Source: Microbispora oryzae
GTDB taxonomy: Bacteria; Actinomycetota; Actinomycetes; Streptosporangiales; Streptosporangiaceae
Direction of reading: 5' to 3'
Assembly: GCF_017896165.1 (NCBI RefSeq)
Contig: NZ_JAFCNB010000005.1
Coordinates: forward strand, 349,534-413,533
Length of the DNA stretch: 64,000 nucleotides
The notes under the pieces were generated by a model. It saw only the letters and a program-made list of their open reading frames with translations. It had not been told where the DNA came from and did not search any database. Shown here in pieces: positions 17,998 to 27,169 of the stretch (positions are counted from its first letter, which is position 1; the number at the start of each line of letters is the position of its first letter). The position numbers were made by a program, and so were the translations under genes.

Positions 17998-20274
17998 ATG
18001 ATCCGTAAGGCCGCCCTGCTGACATTGCTGACCGCCCTGCTCGCTCCTCCGGGCATGGCCGGTGCGGCCGTCACTGCGCGTACGGAACACGCGGCCGCCG
18101 CCGACCCGCTCGTCGTCGAGCAGATCACGCCGGGCATCGTGCGCGACCCCGCCGCCCCCATCACGATCAGCGGCACCGTCACCGGAACGCCGCTCAGCTC
18201 GGTCCGCGTCCAGGTCGACTATCTGGGCCAGCCGTTCCGCCAGCGCTCCGACATGGAGACCTTCCTGCGCTCCGACTTCTTCGCGGGCAGCAGGTTCTTC
18301 ACCAAGGTCCAGTCCACGCCGCTCGACCAGTCGGGCAAACTGCCGTTCCGGTTCACCATGACGCCGCAGGAGCTACGGATGACGCAGCCCGGCGTCTATC
18401 CGATCGCGATCGAGGCCGTCGACGTCGCGACCGGCCAGCGGCTGGCCGTGAAGCGGACCTTCCTGCCGTATGTGCCGGCCGGGCAGCCGGTGCCGAAGGT
18501 CAAGCTCGCACTCGCGCTGCCGATCACCGACCGGCCGCACCGGGCCGACGACGCGACTTTCATGGACGACGACCTGCGGGCCTCGGTCTCCTCCGGCCGG
18601 CTGGCCGCGCTGCTCAAGGTCGCGCAGACGGCGCCCGCCGACGTGACGTGGTTCGTCGACCCCGCGGTGCTCCAGGACGCCGGTCAGGCGTCCGCCGGCG
18701 CCTACGTCGTCAGGAAGGGCACTCAGTCGCAGCGGCAGAACGCCGACCCCCAGGCCGGTCAGTGGCTCACCGCCCTGCGCACCGCGCTGACCGGCAAGAA
18801 CGTGGTCGCCATGCCGTACGCCGACCCGGACGTGACGTCGATGGTGCACAACGGGCTGGAGGAGCCCGCCGTGGCCGCGATCCAGCGCGGCGCGGCGCTC
18901 GCCGGCGACCTGCTCGGCCGGGAGGTGTCCGCCGGCACCGTCTGGCCCGCCGACGGCCTGATCGACCGCGACGCCGCCGACGAACTGGCCATGTCGGGGG
19001 TGAAGTCGCTGCTGCTCTCCGGCGACGCGCTGCCCGTGCCCCTGCCCGTCCCCCCGGGCGTCACGCAGGACGCCGAGGCCCAGGCCGGCCGGTCGACGGC
19101 ACCGGACACGACGGCCGGGCAGGGCGCGACCACGCTCGCGACGGTCGCGGACACCCCGATGACGGCCTTCCTCTCCGACCCCGCCCTCGGCGAGATCCTC
19201 GCCTCCGACGTCTCCGCCCCCGGGGCCGCCCTGCTCGCCCGCCAGCGGTTCGTCTCCGAGACCGCGATGCTCGCCTTCGAGCAGGCCACCGCCGGCGGTC
19301 CTTCCTCCGCGACCGCCGCGTCCCGGCAGAAGAGCGCCACCGTCGTCGTCGCGCCGCCGTCCCATTTGTGGAACCCCGACCCCGCGTTCGTCGCCTCGCT
19401 GCTGCAGGCCGCGGGCAAGGCGCCCTGGCTGCGGACCACCCCGCTGACGTCGGTGAAACCCGCCCGCGGCGCCGCCCCCAAGTCCGACCTCGCGTACGGG
19501 GAGCGGGAACGGCAGGCGGAGCTGAGCCGCGCCTACATGAACGGCGTCCGCAGGCTCGACCAGAAGTCGGAGGCGGCCTCGACCGTCACCGACCCGCACA
19601 GCGAGCTCTTCCACGAGGCGATCCTGCGGCTGATGTCGTCCGCGTGGCGGGACGACGCCAAGCGGGCCGCCCTGTTCAGCAAGCAGGTGCAGGGTGCGAT
19701 CGACCACCGCCTCGGCCTGGTGTCGGTGATCAACACACCCCGTGCCATCGCCGGCGCGAACGGCCAGGTGCCGGTGAGCGTGGCCAACAACCTCGACAAG
19801 GACGTCCGTCTCCGGGTGAGGGTGACCTCGGAGAACACGTCGCGTCTGGAGATCGACGCGCCCGACGGCGTGTTCGAGACCGAGCCGACCCGCGTCTACG
19901 CGGGGCGCAGCCAGCTCGTCAACGTGCCGGTGATCGTCCCGGTCGGAGGCGGCGAGGCGACCATCCGCATCCAGGTCCTCACCGCCGACCGGTTCGATTA
20001 CGGCGACCCGGTGCGCGTGGTCGTCCGCGCGACGGGCTACACGGGCATCGCCCTGGTCATCGTGGGCGCGGCTCTCGGCATCATGCTCGCGGCCGTGGTG
20101 ATGCGCGTCCTGCGCCGCCGCTCGCGCAAGTCGTTCCCGTTCGGCCCCTCCGGCGGTGCGGGCGGCACCGGCGGTCCGAACGGCTCGGACGGCTCCGGCG
20201 ACGACGGAGCCGGGGCCGGGGCCGAAGCCGAGCGGACCGTACCGGCCGAGCGGACGAAGACGCCTCCGGCGTAG
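17998..20274 (+). CDS. DUF6049 family secreted/membrane protein
   Basis: 758 residues. N-terminal signal peptide (AALLTLLTALLAPPGMAGAAVTA), long extracytoplasmic region, and a C-terminal membrane helix (TGIALVIVGAALGIMLAAVVM) followed by RRRSRK and a Gly/Ser/Glu-rich cytoplasmic tail. Position directly before murJ and length match the conserved actinobacterial protein of this locus (Rv3909 and SCO3895 as I recall them), now called DUF6049. Residues ~560-650 look like an immunoglobulin-like beta domain (VPVSVANNLDKDVRLRVRVTSEN). A role with MurJ in the cell envelope is inferred from constant neighbourhood only. Confidence 0.8.
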   Translation: MIRKAALLTLLTALLAPPGMAGAAVTARTEHAAAADPLVVEQITPGIVRDPAAPITISGTVTGTPLSSVRVQVDYLGQPFRQRSDMETFLRSDFFAGSRFFTKVQSTPLDQSGKLPFRFTMTPQELRMTQPGVYPIAIEAVDVATGQRLAVKRTFLPYVPAGQPVPKVKLALALPITDRPHRADDATFMDDDLRASVSSGRLAALLKVAQTAPADVTWFVDPAVLQDAGQASAGAYVVRKGTQSQRQNADPQAGQWLTALRTALTGKNVVAMPYADPDVTSMVHNGLEEPAVAAIQRGAALAGDLLGREVSAGTVWPADGLIDRDAADELAMSGVKSLLLSGDALPVPLPVPPGVTQDAEAQAGRSTAPDTTAGQGATTLATVADTPMTAFLSDPALGEILASDVSAPGAALLARQRFVSETAMLAFEQATAGGPSSATAASRQKSATVVVAPPSHLWNPDPAFVASLLQAAGKAPWLRTTPLTSVKPARGAAPKSDLAYGERERQAELSRAYMNGVRRLDQKSEAASTVTDPHSELFHEAILRLMSSAWRDDAKRAALFSKQVQGAIDHRLGLVSVINTPRAIAGANGQVPVSVANNLDKDVRLRVRVTSENTSRLEIDAPDGVFETEPTRVYAGRSQLVNVPVIVPVGGGEATIRIQVLTADRFDYGDPVRVVVRATGYTGIALVIVGAALGIMLAAVVMRVLRRRSRKSFPFGPSGGAGGTGGPNGSDGSGDDGAGAGAEAERTVPAERTKTPPA

Positions 20275-20343
20275 GTTGGACCACCCGAGGAGGCGTCCGG
20301 CGGTTCCCACCCGAGTCCGGCCGCCGCGAGCTGAAGGGACATC

Positions 20344-21942
20344 ATGAGCAGGATGCTCCGGGCCAGCGCGATCATGGCGGCCGGAACGATGGTCTCCCGG
20401 CTCACCGGCTTCTTCCGGACCGCCGTGATCGCCGCGGCGATCGGTGTGGCCGCGCTAGGCGACGCCTACAACGCCGCCTACCAGATCCCGTACATCCTCT
20501 TCGACCTGCTGCTCCAGGGTGTGCTCAGCAGCGTGGTGGTCCCGCTGATCGTCAAGGCGCAGAAGAACGACCCCGACGGCGGCCAGGCGTTCGAGCAGCG
20601 GCTGATGACGCTGGCGGTGCTGGGCCTGACCGTCATAGCCGTGATCGGCATGGCGCTTTCTCGGCCGATCATGGAGCTCTACACCGCGTCGAACTGGAGC
20701 GCCCACAAGGTGGACGTCGCGGCCACCCTCGCGATGTGCCTGCTACCGCAGATCGCGTTCTTCGGCGTCGGCGCCATGGCGGGGGCCATCCTCAACACCC
20801 GCGACCGGTTCGGCGCGCCGATGTGGGCCCCGGTGCTCAACAACATCGTCGTGATCGGAATCGGCGTCGTCTTCTACAAGGTCGGCACGTCCAACATCGA
20901 CACGGTGACCCGGGGCGACCTGCTGCTCCTCGGAGTCGGCACCACCGCCGGCATCGTGGCCCAGGCCATCGTGCTGATCATCGCGCTGCACCGGGCCGGG
21001 TTCCGGTTCCGCCCGCGGTTCGGGCTGCGCGACAGCGGACTCGGCGAGGCGGCGCGGAGCGCGCTGTGGACGTTCGCGTTCGTCGGCATCAACCAGCTCG
21101 GCTTCCTCGTCACCACCAAGCTCTCCACCGGCGCGGGCGACCGGGCCCCCGGCTCCGGCAACAGCGCCTATTCGTACGCCTTCCAGCTCTTCCAGCTGCC
21201 CTACGGCATCATCGCGGTGTCGGTGATCACGGCGATGCTGCCGCGGATGAGCCGGCTGGTCGCCGACGGCGAGCTGGGCGCCGCGCGCTCGGAGTTCTCG
21301 TCCGGCGTCCGCCTGGTCTCGTCGTTGATCGTCCCGGCCGGCCTGCTGCTGCTGGTTCTCGGCCCGGCTGTCACCACGTTGATCTTCTCGTGGGGGCACA
21401 TGACCCCGGAGGACGCCCGCTACATCGGCAACGTGCTGCAGGTCTTCGGTCTCGCACTGGTGCCGTTCTCGATCTTCCAGCTCCTGCTGCGGGTGTTCTA
21501 CAGCTTCGGCGACACGAAGACACCGGCGATCATCGCGGCGGTCAACGCCACGATCAACTCTGCCCTCAGCCTGGTGGCCTACTTCACGCTGCCCGCCCGA
21601 TACATCGTGATCGGCATGGCGTTCTCCTACCTGGTCACGTACGTGGTGGGCGGCGGCGTCGCGTGGGCGCTGGCCAGCCGGCGGATCGGCGGCCTGGAGG
21701 GACGGGCGGTCCTGGGCGGCCTCTACCGGATGTACGTCGCGGCGATCCCGGCGGCGCTGGCGGCGCTGGCGATCCTCTGGCTCACCCGCGAGGTCACCGA
21801 GATCACGGCGGTGAGCGCGGCCGTCGTGCTCGCGGTCGGCGGCGGGGCCGGGCTGCTGCTCTACATGATCACCGCGCAGCGGATGCGGGTGCCCGAGGTC
21901 ACCTCCATCATTGGACTCGTCACAAGCCGGGTAGGACGGTAA
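20344..21942 (+). CDS. murJ: Lipid II flippase MurJ (MviN)
   Basis: 532 residues with about 14 membrane helices. Moves lipid II across the membrane for peptidoglycan synthesis. Family marks: ASAIMAAGTMVSRLTGFFRT at the start (Arg in the first helix-loop), GDAYNAAYQIPYILFDLLLQGVLSSVVVPL, GAMAGAILNTRDRFGAPMWAPVLNN, and SYAFQLFQLPYGIIAVSVITAMLPRMS. Length matches the catalytic domain alone; the pseudokinase and ectodomain that are fused in mycobacterial MviN are encoded here by a separate downstream gene. AAGGGAC lies before the ATG. Likely cotranscribed with the DUF6049 gene (69-bp gap). Confidence 0.93.
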   Translation: MSRMLRASAIMAAGTMVSRLTGFFRTAVIAAAIGVAALGDAYNAAYQIPYILFDLLLQGVLSSVVVPLIVKAQKNDPDGGQAFEQRLMTLAVLGLTVIAVIGMALSRPIMELYTASNWSAHKVDVAATLAMCLLPQIAFFGVGAMAGAILNTRDRFGAPMWAPVLNNIVVIGIGVVFYKVGTSNIDTVTRGDLLLLGVGTTAGIVAQAIVLIIALHRAGFRFRPRFGLRDSGLGEAARSALWTFAFVGINQLGFLVTTKLSTGAGDRAPGSGNSAYSYAFQLFQLPYGIIAVSVITAMLPRMSRLVADGELGAARSEFSSGVRLVSSLIVPAGLLLLVLGPAVTTLIFSWGHMTPEDARYIGNVLQVFGLALVPFSIFQLLLRVFYSFGDTKTPAIIAAVNATINSALSLVAYFTLPARYIVIGMAFSYLVTYVVGGGVAWALASRRIGGLEGRAVLGGLYRMYVAAIPAALAALAILWLTREVTEITAVSAAVVLAVGGGAGLLLYMITAQRMRVPEVTSIIGLVTSRVGR

Positions 21943-22080
21943 GAGTCCTCACGAGGGACCGGGCGGATCGAAGGTAAACCCGAAAGTCCGATTCGAGTCG
22001 TATACGAACGGAAGGCGGGCACGACCGGCACGGCACTAGCATGGTGCGCCTAGGGATGTTCCAGATCTTGCCGCACCAGG

Positions 22081-22156
22081 GCGAGGCCAGATGGGCGAAG
22101 CCTCGCTAGACGAAATATCGCCCGTGATCTCCCGGAATGGGAGAGTTTTTCACGGG
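22081..22156 (+). other. Two tandem hairpins in the murJ-pseudokinase gap, second one terminator-like
   Basis: The 379-bp gap 21943-22321 holds two structures. GCGAGGC (22081-22087) pairs with GCCTCGC (22100-22106). Then CTCCC-GGAAT-GGGAG (22129-22143) is followed by AGTTTTT, an intrinsic terminator, and is itself enclosed by CCCGTGA (22121-22127) and TCACGGG (22150-22156). The nested outer stem would swallow the U-tract, so the element could switch between terminator and a larger fold. The rest of the gap shows nothing I can name. Confidence 0.5.
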
Positions 22157-22321
22157 TAGGGGCGAGACCGCGGTCGCGGAGTCGCCCAGTCCGGCGTGGT
22201 GGGCGGAAGATTTACGGAACACGACCTGGAGAACGGACCGGCGAGCGGAAGCGGGAAGCGTGGGCGGAACCACCCGGCATCGGCTGAGGCCTGCCGACGA
22301 GCCGCGGACAGGGGCGGCCGT

Positions 22322-23815
22322 ATGAGCATGTCCACGGTCGAGCCCGGCACCCGGCTGGCTGACCGGTTCCTGCTTGAGGACCGGGTCAACGAATCCGGTG
22401 GCGCGACCCTCTGGAAGGCGATCGACGAGATTCTCGCCCGGCCGGTCGCCGTGCACACGTTCTCACCCGAGTTTCCCCGGGTCACCGAGGTCGTGACGGC
22501 GGCCAGGCTCGCGAGCCGCCTCACCGATCCCCGGCTCACCCAGGTCTTCGACGCCGCCGACGAGGACGGCACGGCATACGTCGTGAGCGAGTGGGTCAGC
22601 GGCGACTCGCTGCTCGACCTGCTCGAAAGCGGGCCGGTCGAGCCCGAGCGGGGCGCCGCCCTGGTGGCCGAGGCCGCCGAGGCCCTGGCCCACGCGTACG
22701 AGGCCGGGCTGACCCACCTCAACCTGGTCCCCAACCGGTTGGTGTGGACGACGGGCGGCACGGTCAAGCTCCTCGGTCTCGCCATCGACGCCGCGGTCCT
22801 CGACCTGGAGAGCGACGAGCCCGCCCGCGCCGACGCGGAGGGGCTCGGCCGGCTGCTCTACACCGCCCTGACCGGCCACTGGCCCGGCGACGCCGACTGC
22901 GGTCTGCCTCCGGCGCCGTTGGACGACGGGAAGGTGTGCACGCCCCGGCAGGTGACGGCGGGCGTGCCCGGCTATCTCGACGCGATCACCTGCCGGGCCC
23001 TGCTGGGTGAGTCGCGCCGCGGCCAGCCGCCCCTGACCACCCCCGCAGACGTCGCGGAGGCGCTCTCCGCCGTTCCCCGTCCCACGCCCGTGCCCGCGGC
23101 CAACAGCACCCCTCCGGCGCTGAACCTGAGGTCCGAGGCGCCGGACACGATGGCGCCGCACACCGTTCCCCCGCCGATGACACGCGTCCCCCCGCCGCCC
23201 CGGCCGCAGACCGGCGCCGCGGGGAAGGTGCTGCTCACCGTCATCGTCCTGCTCGTGATGGCCGCCGTCGGCGTCGGCGCCTGGACCGTGGGCAAGAGCC
23301 TGGGCAACACCCCCGCCGTCCGGGCCAGCGCCGCGCCGCCCGAGCCGTCCCCGACCCACAAGCCGGTGACCGTCAAGGCGGTCAGCGCCACCGGCTTCGA
23401 CCCGCTGGGCGACGACCGCGCGGAGAATCCGGAGTACGCCCCGCTCGCGATCGACGGCAAGCCCTCCACCGAGTGGCACACCGACAGCTACACCAGCGCC
23501 GACCTCGGCAGGCTCAAGGACGGCGTCGGGCTGCTGCTCGACATGGGCAAGCCGACCCAGATCGCCAACGTGGTGGTGACGCTGCCGGGCACCTCGGGGT
23601 CCGACGTGCAACTCAGGGTCGGCGACTCGGCCGAGCTGTCGTCGCTGAAGAACGTCGCGAGCGCGCAGAGCGCCTCCGGCTCCGTCACCCTCACGCCGGC
23701 GAAGTCCGCGACGGGCCAGTACGTTTTGATCTGGTTCACCCGCCTCCCGCCCTACAAGGGGCAGTATCGTGGCACCATCTACGACGTAACGGTGCATTCC
23801 CCCGGATCGGCATAG
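22322..23815 (+). CDS. Membrane pseudokinase with extracellular galactose-binding-like domain
   Basis: 497 residues. Residues ~10-270 follow a Ser/Thr kinase fold (FLLEDRVNESGGATLWKAID, hinge YVVSEWVSGDSLLDLLESG) but the catalytic HRD is THLNLVPNRLVW and the DFG is replaced by LLGLAIDAA, so it should be inactive. A Pro-rich linker, one membrane helix (VLLTVIVLLVMAAVGVGAWTVG, about 303-324) and an extracellular discoidin-like domain follow (AIDGKPSTEWHTDSYTSADL, LLLDMGKPTQIANVVVTLP). In mycobacteria this module is the C-terminal part of MviN, where the phosphorylated pseudokinase recruits FhaA; here it is a separate protein right after MurJ. A scaffold regulating MurJ is the inference. Confidence 0.85.
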   Translation: MSMSTVEPGTRLADRFLLEDRVNESGGATLWKAIDEILARPVAVHTFSPEFPRVTEVVTAARLASRLTDPRLTQVFDAADEDGTAYVVSEWVSGDSLLDLLESGPVEPERGAALVAEAAEALAHAYEAGLTHLNLVPNRLVWTTGGTVKLLGLAIDAAVLDLESDEPARADAEGLGRLLYTALTGHWPGDADCGLPPAPLDDGKVCTPRQVTAGVPGYLDAITCRALLGESRRGQPPLTTPADVAEALSAVPRPTPVPAANSTPPALNLRSEAPDTMAPHTVPPPMTRVPPPPRPQTGAAGKVLLTVIVLLVMAAVGVGAWTVGKSLGNTPAVRASAAPPEPSPTHKPVTVKAVSATGFDPLGDDRAENPEYAPLAIDGKPSTEWHTDSYTSADLGRLKDGVGLLLDMGKPTQIANVVVTLPGTSGSDVQLRVGDSAELSSLKNVASAQSASGSVTLTPAKSATGQYVLIWFTRLPPYKGQYRGTIYDVTVHSPGSA

Positions 23816-23826
23816 CAGGGACCCTC

Positions 23827-24471
23827 GTGACCTCCCCACCAGACCATCCCCCGACGGCGGGATCCGCAGCACGTCCCGCGGTGTCCGATGCCGATCTCCT
23901 GAACCGCCACATCGCGGGCGACCCGCACGCGTTCGGCGAGATCGTCAAACGACACCGCGACCGTATGTGGGCGGTGGCACTGCGCACGCTGGGAGATCCG
24001 GACGAGGCCGCCGACGTCGTCCAGGACGCCTTCGTCTCCGCCTACCGCAAGGCCGAGAGCTTCCGCGGCGAGGCCGCCGTCACGACGTGGCTGCACCGCA
24101 TCGTGGTGAACGCCTGCCTCGACCGCATGCGCCGCAAGTCCGTACGGCCGGTGGCCGACGACGAGCTCATCGAGGCGGCCGAGCGGGACGCTCCCCACAC
24201 CGACCAGACCGGCGAGCGGGAGATCTCACTGGAGGTCACGGCGGCCCTCAAGCTGCTCCCCGCCGACCAGCGGGCCGCACTGGTGCTCGTCGACATGATG
24301 GGCTACGGCGTCGACGACGCGGCCTCCGTGCTCGGCGTGCCTCCCGGCACCGTGAAGAGCCGCTGCGCGCGAGGACGGGCGAAACTTGCCCCGATTCTTT
24401 CGCATCTACGGAACCGATCCGACCTCACTCGCGTCTCATCCGCGAAGGGAGCAGAACTTCGTGACGCGTGA
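23827..24471 (+). CDS. sigM: ECF RNA polymerase sigma factor SigM
   Basis: 214 residues. Region 2 (DPHAFGEIVKRHRDRMWAVA ... DEAADVVQDAFVSAYRKAESF) and region 4 (LPADQRAALVLVDMMGYGVDDAASVLGVPPGTVKSRC) are both complete, typical of ECF sigma factors. Position between the MurJ/pseudokinase genes and the trxBA genes is the conserved location of actinobacterial sigM. GTG at 23827 follows the preceding stop by 11 bp with AGGGAC as ribosome site. It overlaps the anti-sigma gene by 11 bp, a usual arrangement for stoichiometric control. Likely controls an envelope or redox stress regulon; its own promoter is not evident. Confidence 0.88.
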   Translation: MTSPPDHPPTAGSAARPAVSDADLLNRHIAGDPHAFGEIVKRHRDRMWAVALRTLGDPDEAADVVQDAFVSAYRKAESFRGEAAVTTWLHRIVVNACLDRMRRKSVRPVADDELIEAAERDAPHTDQTGEREISLEVTAALKLLPADQRAALVLVDMMGYGVDDAASVLGVPPGTVKSRCARGRAKLAPILSHLRNRSDLTRVSSAKGAELRDA

Positions 24472-25438
24472 CACGCACTACGACGTGGAGATTCTCGCCG
24501 AACTGGCCGAGGGTCTCCTCGACGACACCACGGCCAGACGGGTTCGCGAGCACCTCGCCGTCTGTGATCCATGCGGGGAGAGTCTCGCCGATCTGGCCGC
24601 GGTCCGTGAGGTCCTGGCGGCGGTGCCGACGCCCGCGATGCCTCTGGGCGTCGCGATGCGCATCGACCGTGCGCTGGCGGCGGAGGCTCCGGACTGGGAT
24701 CGGATGATGCGAGACGCCCCCTGGGCGAACTCCCCGTGGACGGACGAGCCCGGGCTCGCGGACGCGCCGGCGCCCGACGACGCCAGGGAGATCGCGCCCG
24801 TGCCGGCGTCTGTTCCAGCGCCTGTCCCGGGCGAGCTGCGCGAGATCGCCGCCGAGCCCGCTCCCGCGCCGTTCGGCGTGGTGGCGGACGACGGGACGAT
24901 CGTGCCGGCCCGGCGCGGGGGCGGGAGGAGCGGGGCAGGACGACGCGGCCGCGCGTCCCGCCGGCGCCTCTGGGCCCTGCCCGCCGCGGCTGCCGCGGCC
25001 GCGGCGGTGATCGTCGGTGGCACCGGGCTCGCGACCAACCTGTTGTCGGACGGCGGCGCCGCTCAGTCGTCCCTCCTGGGTTCGGGCGCGGCCGGTTCGG
25101 CCACCCCCACGAAGACCCATCAGAAGGCGGTCAACTACTCCATCTCGGCCAGCGGGCACAACTACACCAGCCGGGAGCTGCGCGGTCCGCTGCTCGGTTA
25201 TTTCGGGGTCGCCCCCGGCTCGGGCACCAACGACGACCAGGACCTCGACACCTGCGTCAAGCGGCTGTCCGCGCAGCTCGACCGTACGCCCATCGGCGTC
25301 GACAAGGCCCTCTACAACGGCCAGGAGGCGACGGTCATGGCGTTCTGGGAGGACAAGAAGATCAACGCGGTGCGCGTGGTCGTCGTCGACGACGAGTGCC
25401 AGCCGCTGCGCCAGGACGATCTGGCCACCTGGAGATGA
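24461..25438 (+). CDS. Anti-sigma-M factor with ZAS zinc-finger motif
   Basis: 325 residues. N-terminal VRREHLAVCDPCGES pattern gives His-x3-Cys-x2-Cys (about 32-39), the ZAS/zf-HC2 signature that can bind zinc and release sigma upon thiol oxidation. A Pro/Ala/Glu-rich linker follows, then a membrane helix (LWALPAAAAAAAAVIVGGTGLATNL, about 168-192) and an extracytoplasmic domain of about 120 residues ending in VVVVDDECQPLRQDDLATWR. GTG at 24461 was chosen for GAAGGGA upstream and overlap with sigM; an earlier in-frame start would read through the sigM end. The outside domain suggests signalling across the membrane, perhaps by regulated proteolysis. Confidence 0.85.
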   Translation: MTRDTHYDVEILAELAEGLLDDTTARRVREHLAVCDPCGESLADLAAVREVLAAVPTPAMPLGVAMRIDRALAAEAPDWDRMMRDAPWANSPWTDEPGLADAPAPDDAREIAPVPASVPAPVPGELREIAAEPAPAPFGVVADDGTIVPARRGGGRSGAGRRGRASRRRLWALPAAAAAAAAVIVGGTGLATNLLSDGGAAQSSLLGSGAAGSATPTKTHQKAVNYSISASGHNYTSRELRGPLLGYFGVAPGSGTNDDQDLDTCVKRLSAQLDRTPIGVDKALYNGQEATVMAFWEDKKINAVRVVVVDDECQPLRQDDLATWR

Positions 25439-25474
25439 CCAGACGGCCCGAACGGCCGTACCATCAGAGCTGAC

Positions 25475-25503
25475 GAAGCCCCCCGCGACCTCCGGGGGGC
25501 TTC
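25475..25503 (+). terminator. Terminator after the sigM operon
   Basis: GAAGCCCCCC (25475-25484) pairs with GGGGGGCTTC (25494-25503) over a 9-nt loop. It separates the sigM unit from the trxB promoter 25 bp later. Confidence 0.8.
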
Positions 25504-25528
25504 GCCGTGTCCCGCGATCCTCGAAGGG

Positions 25529-25555
25529 GGGAATCCCCCGGGTCTGGGATCTGTT
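25529..25555 (+). promoter_or_regulatory. SigR/SigH-type thiol-stress promoter of trxB
   Basis: GGGAAT (25529-25534) and GTT (25553-25555) are separated by exactly 18 bp, an exact match to the GGGAAT-N18-GTT consensus of actinobacterial SigR (SigH). The trxBA genes are the classical SigR target in Streptomyces coelicolor. The expected transcript starts near 25561, 36 nt before the TTG codon. Confidence 0.8.
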
Positions 25556-25596
25556 GACGCGACTGGACATTCACAGGAATCGGAGAGGCGAGTCCG

Positions 25597-26526
25597 TTGA
25601 GCGACGTCCGTAACGTGATCATTATCGGGTCGGGGCCCGCAGGCTACACGGCGGCGGTCTACTCCGCGCGCGCCGATCTCAAGCCACTCGTGTTCGAGGG
25701 CTCGGTCACGGCGGGCGGAGCGCTGATGAACACCACCGATGTGGAGAACTTCCCCGGCTTCCCTGACGGGATCATGGGTCCCGACCTCATGGACAACTTC
25801 CGCAAGCAGGCGGAACGGTTCGGCGCCGAGCTCGTGGCCGACGACGTGGTCGAGGTCGATCTGGCGGCCAATCCCAAGGTCGTGAAGACGCACACCGACA
25901 CCTACTACGCCAAGGCGGTCATCCTGGCCACCGGTTCCGGCTACCGCGAGCTGGGACTGAAGCACGAGAAGCGCCTGTCCGGGCGCGGAGTCTCGTGGTG
26001 TGCCACCTGTGACGGCTTCTTCTTCCGCGAGCAGGACATCGTCGTCGTCGGCGGTGGCGACACGGCGATGGAGGAGGCGGTCTTCCTGACCCGCTTCGCC
26101 AAGACCGTCACCATCGTCCACCGCCGTGACACGCTGCGCGCCAGCAAGATCATGCAGGACCGGGCGTTCGCCAACGACAAGATCCGGTTCGCCTGGGACA
26201 GCGAGGTGATCGACATCCTCGGCGAGGAGCGCGTCGCCGGCGTCCGCCTGCGGAACGTGAAGACCGGTGAGGAGAGCGAGCTGCCCGTGGGCGCCGTGTT
26301 CGTCGCGATCGGCCACGACCCGCGCACCGAGCTGTTCAAGGGCCAGATCGACCTGGACGACGAGGGTTACATCCAGGTCCAGTCGCCCACGACGCGGACC
26401 AACATCGACGGAGTCTTCGCCGCGGGCGACGTGGTCGACCACACCTACCGCCAGGCGATCACCGCCGCGGGCACCGGCTGCGCCGCCTCGCTCGACGCGG
26501 AGCGCTGGCTCACCGACAACGCCTGA
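25597..26526 (+). CDS. trxB: Thioredoxin-disulfide reductase
   Basis: 309 residues. NADPH-dependent flavoenzyme that reduces thioredoxin. FAD motif [18 protein letters not shown] at the start, redox site [11 protein letters not shown] (Cys at about 136 and 139), NADPH motif [16 protein letters not shown], and second FAD motif [24 protein letters not shown] at 25597 has GGAGAGG at 25582-25588. Normal family length. Transcribed from the SigR-type promoter and followed by trxA 65 bp later. Confidence 0.95.
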   Translation: MSDVRNVIIIGSGPAGYTAAVYSARADLKPLVFEGSVTAGGALMNTTDVENFPGFPDGIMGPDLMDNFRKQAERFGAELVADDVVEVDLAANPKVVKTHTDTYYAKAVILATGSGYRELGLKHEKRLSGRGVSWCATCDGFFFREQDIVVVGGGDTAMEEAVFLTRFAKTVTIVHRRDTLRASKIMQDRAFANDKIRFAWDSEVIDILGEERVAGVRLRNVKTGEESELPVGAVFVAIGHDPRTELFKGQIDLDDEGYIQVQSPTTRTNIDGVFAAGDVVDHTYRQAITAAGTGCAASLDAERWLTDNA

Positions 26527-26591
26527 CCCGGGAATGCGGGGACGGGCCCCGCGGTTACAAGCCACCACCACACATCAAGGGGAGAGTTACC

Positions 26592-26915
26592 TTGGGCGCC
26601 ATCAAGAGCGTGACGGACGGCACCTTCGAGGCCGAGGTCCTCAAGAGCGACAAGCCGGTCCTGGTCGACTTCTGGGCAGAGTGGTGCGGCCCGTGCCGCC
26701 AGGTCTCGCCCATCCTGGAGGAGATCGCCAAGGAGCACGCGGACAAGCTGACCATCGTCAAGATGAACATCGACGAGAACCCGGCGACTCCGCGGGACTA
26801 CGCGGTACTCCAGATCCCGACCCTCAACGTCTACAAGGGTGGAGAGGTCGTGAAGCAGATCATCGGCGCCAAGCCGAAGGCCATGCTGCTTCGCGAGCTC
26901 GAGGGCATCATCTAG
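26592..26915 (+). CDS. trxA: Thioredoxin
   Basis: 107 residues, the standard single-domain length. [21 protein letters not shown] contains the WCGPC redox site (about 31-35), followed by [28 protein letters not shown] with the conserved cis-Pro. Like trxB it uses TTG as start, with GGGGAGAG upstream. It reduces protein disulfides in the cytoplasm and may signal to a ZAS anti-sigma factor. Ends before a strong terminator. Confidence 0.95.
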   Translation: MGAIKSVTDGTFEAEVLKSDKPVLVDFWAEWCGPCRQVSPILEEIAKEHADKLTIVKMNIDENPATPRDYAVLQIPTLNVYKGGEVVKQIIGAKPKAMLLRELEGII

Positions 26916-27023
26916 TGCCGCGACCGGCATGATTCGCCTGGGGCGAGGATTGGCGGGAGGGGCACACGTGCCCCCTGCGGCGTAAGCCGTACCACCGCCT
27001 TTCCGGCGGCACCCACCCAAATG

Positions 27024-27057
27024 GAAGGCCCCCCGCGCGACGGCGCGGGGGGCCTTC
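27024..27057. terminator. Bidirectional terminator after trxA
   Basis: Perfect 15-bp stem GAAGGCCCCCCGCGC (27024-27038) with GCGCGGGGGGCCTTC (27043-27057), 4-nt loop, followed by CTC; lies between trxA and the convergent GNAT gene. Confidence 0.8.
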
Positions 27058-27169
27058 CTCGTCGTGGGTCCGGCGTGGTGAACGTGTGCCGTCCTCCGTA
27101 GCGAGACCGGCCGTGGGATGCGTCCCGTGTGTGCGGCGACTCCCACGCCGTGGCGAGCCTGTGATCGCC

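Noticed and set aside
18648..21977. 1109-codon open frame on the plus strand
   Set aside because: Out-of-frame shadow across DUF6049 and murJ, Arg/Gly-rich, no motifs, no ribosome site.
26957..26974. GGGGCACACGTGCCCC as operator or second terminator after trxA
   Set aside because: Short stem with almost no loop and no supporting context; the strong terminator is at 27024-27057.
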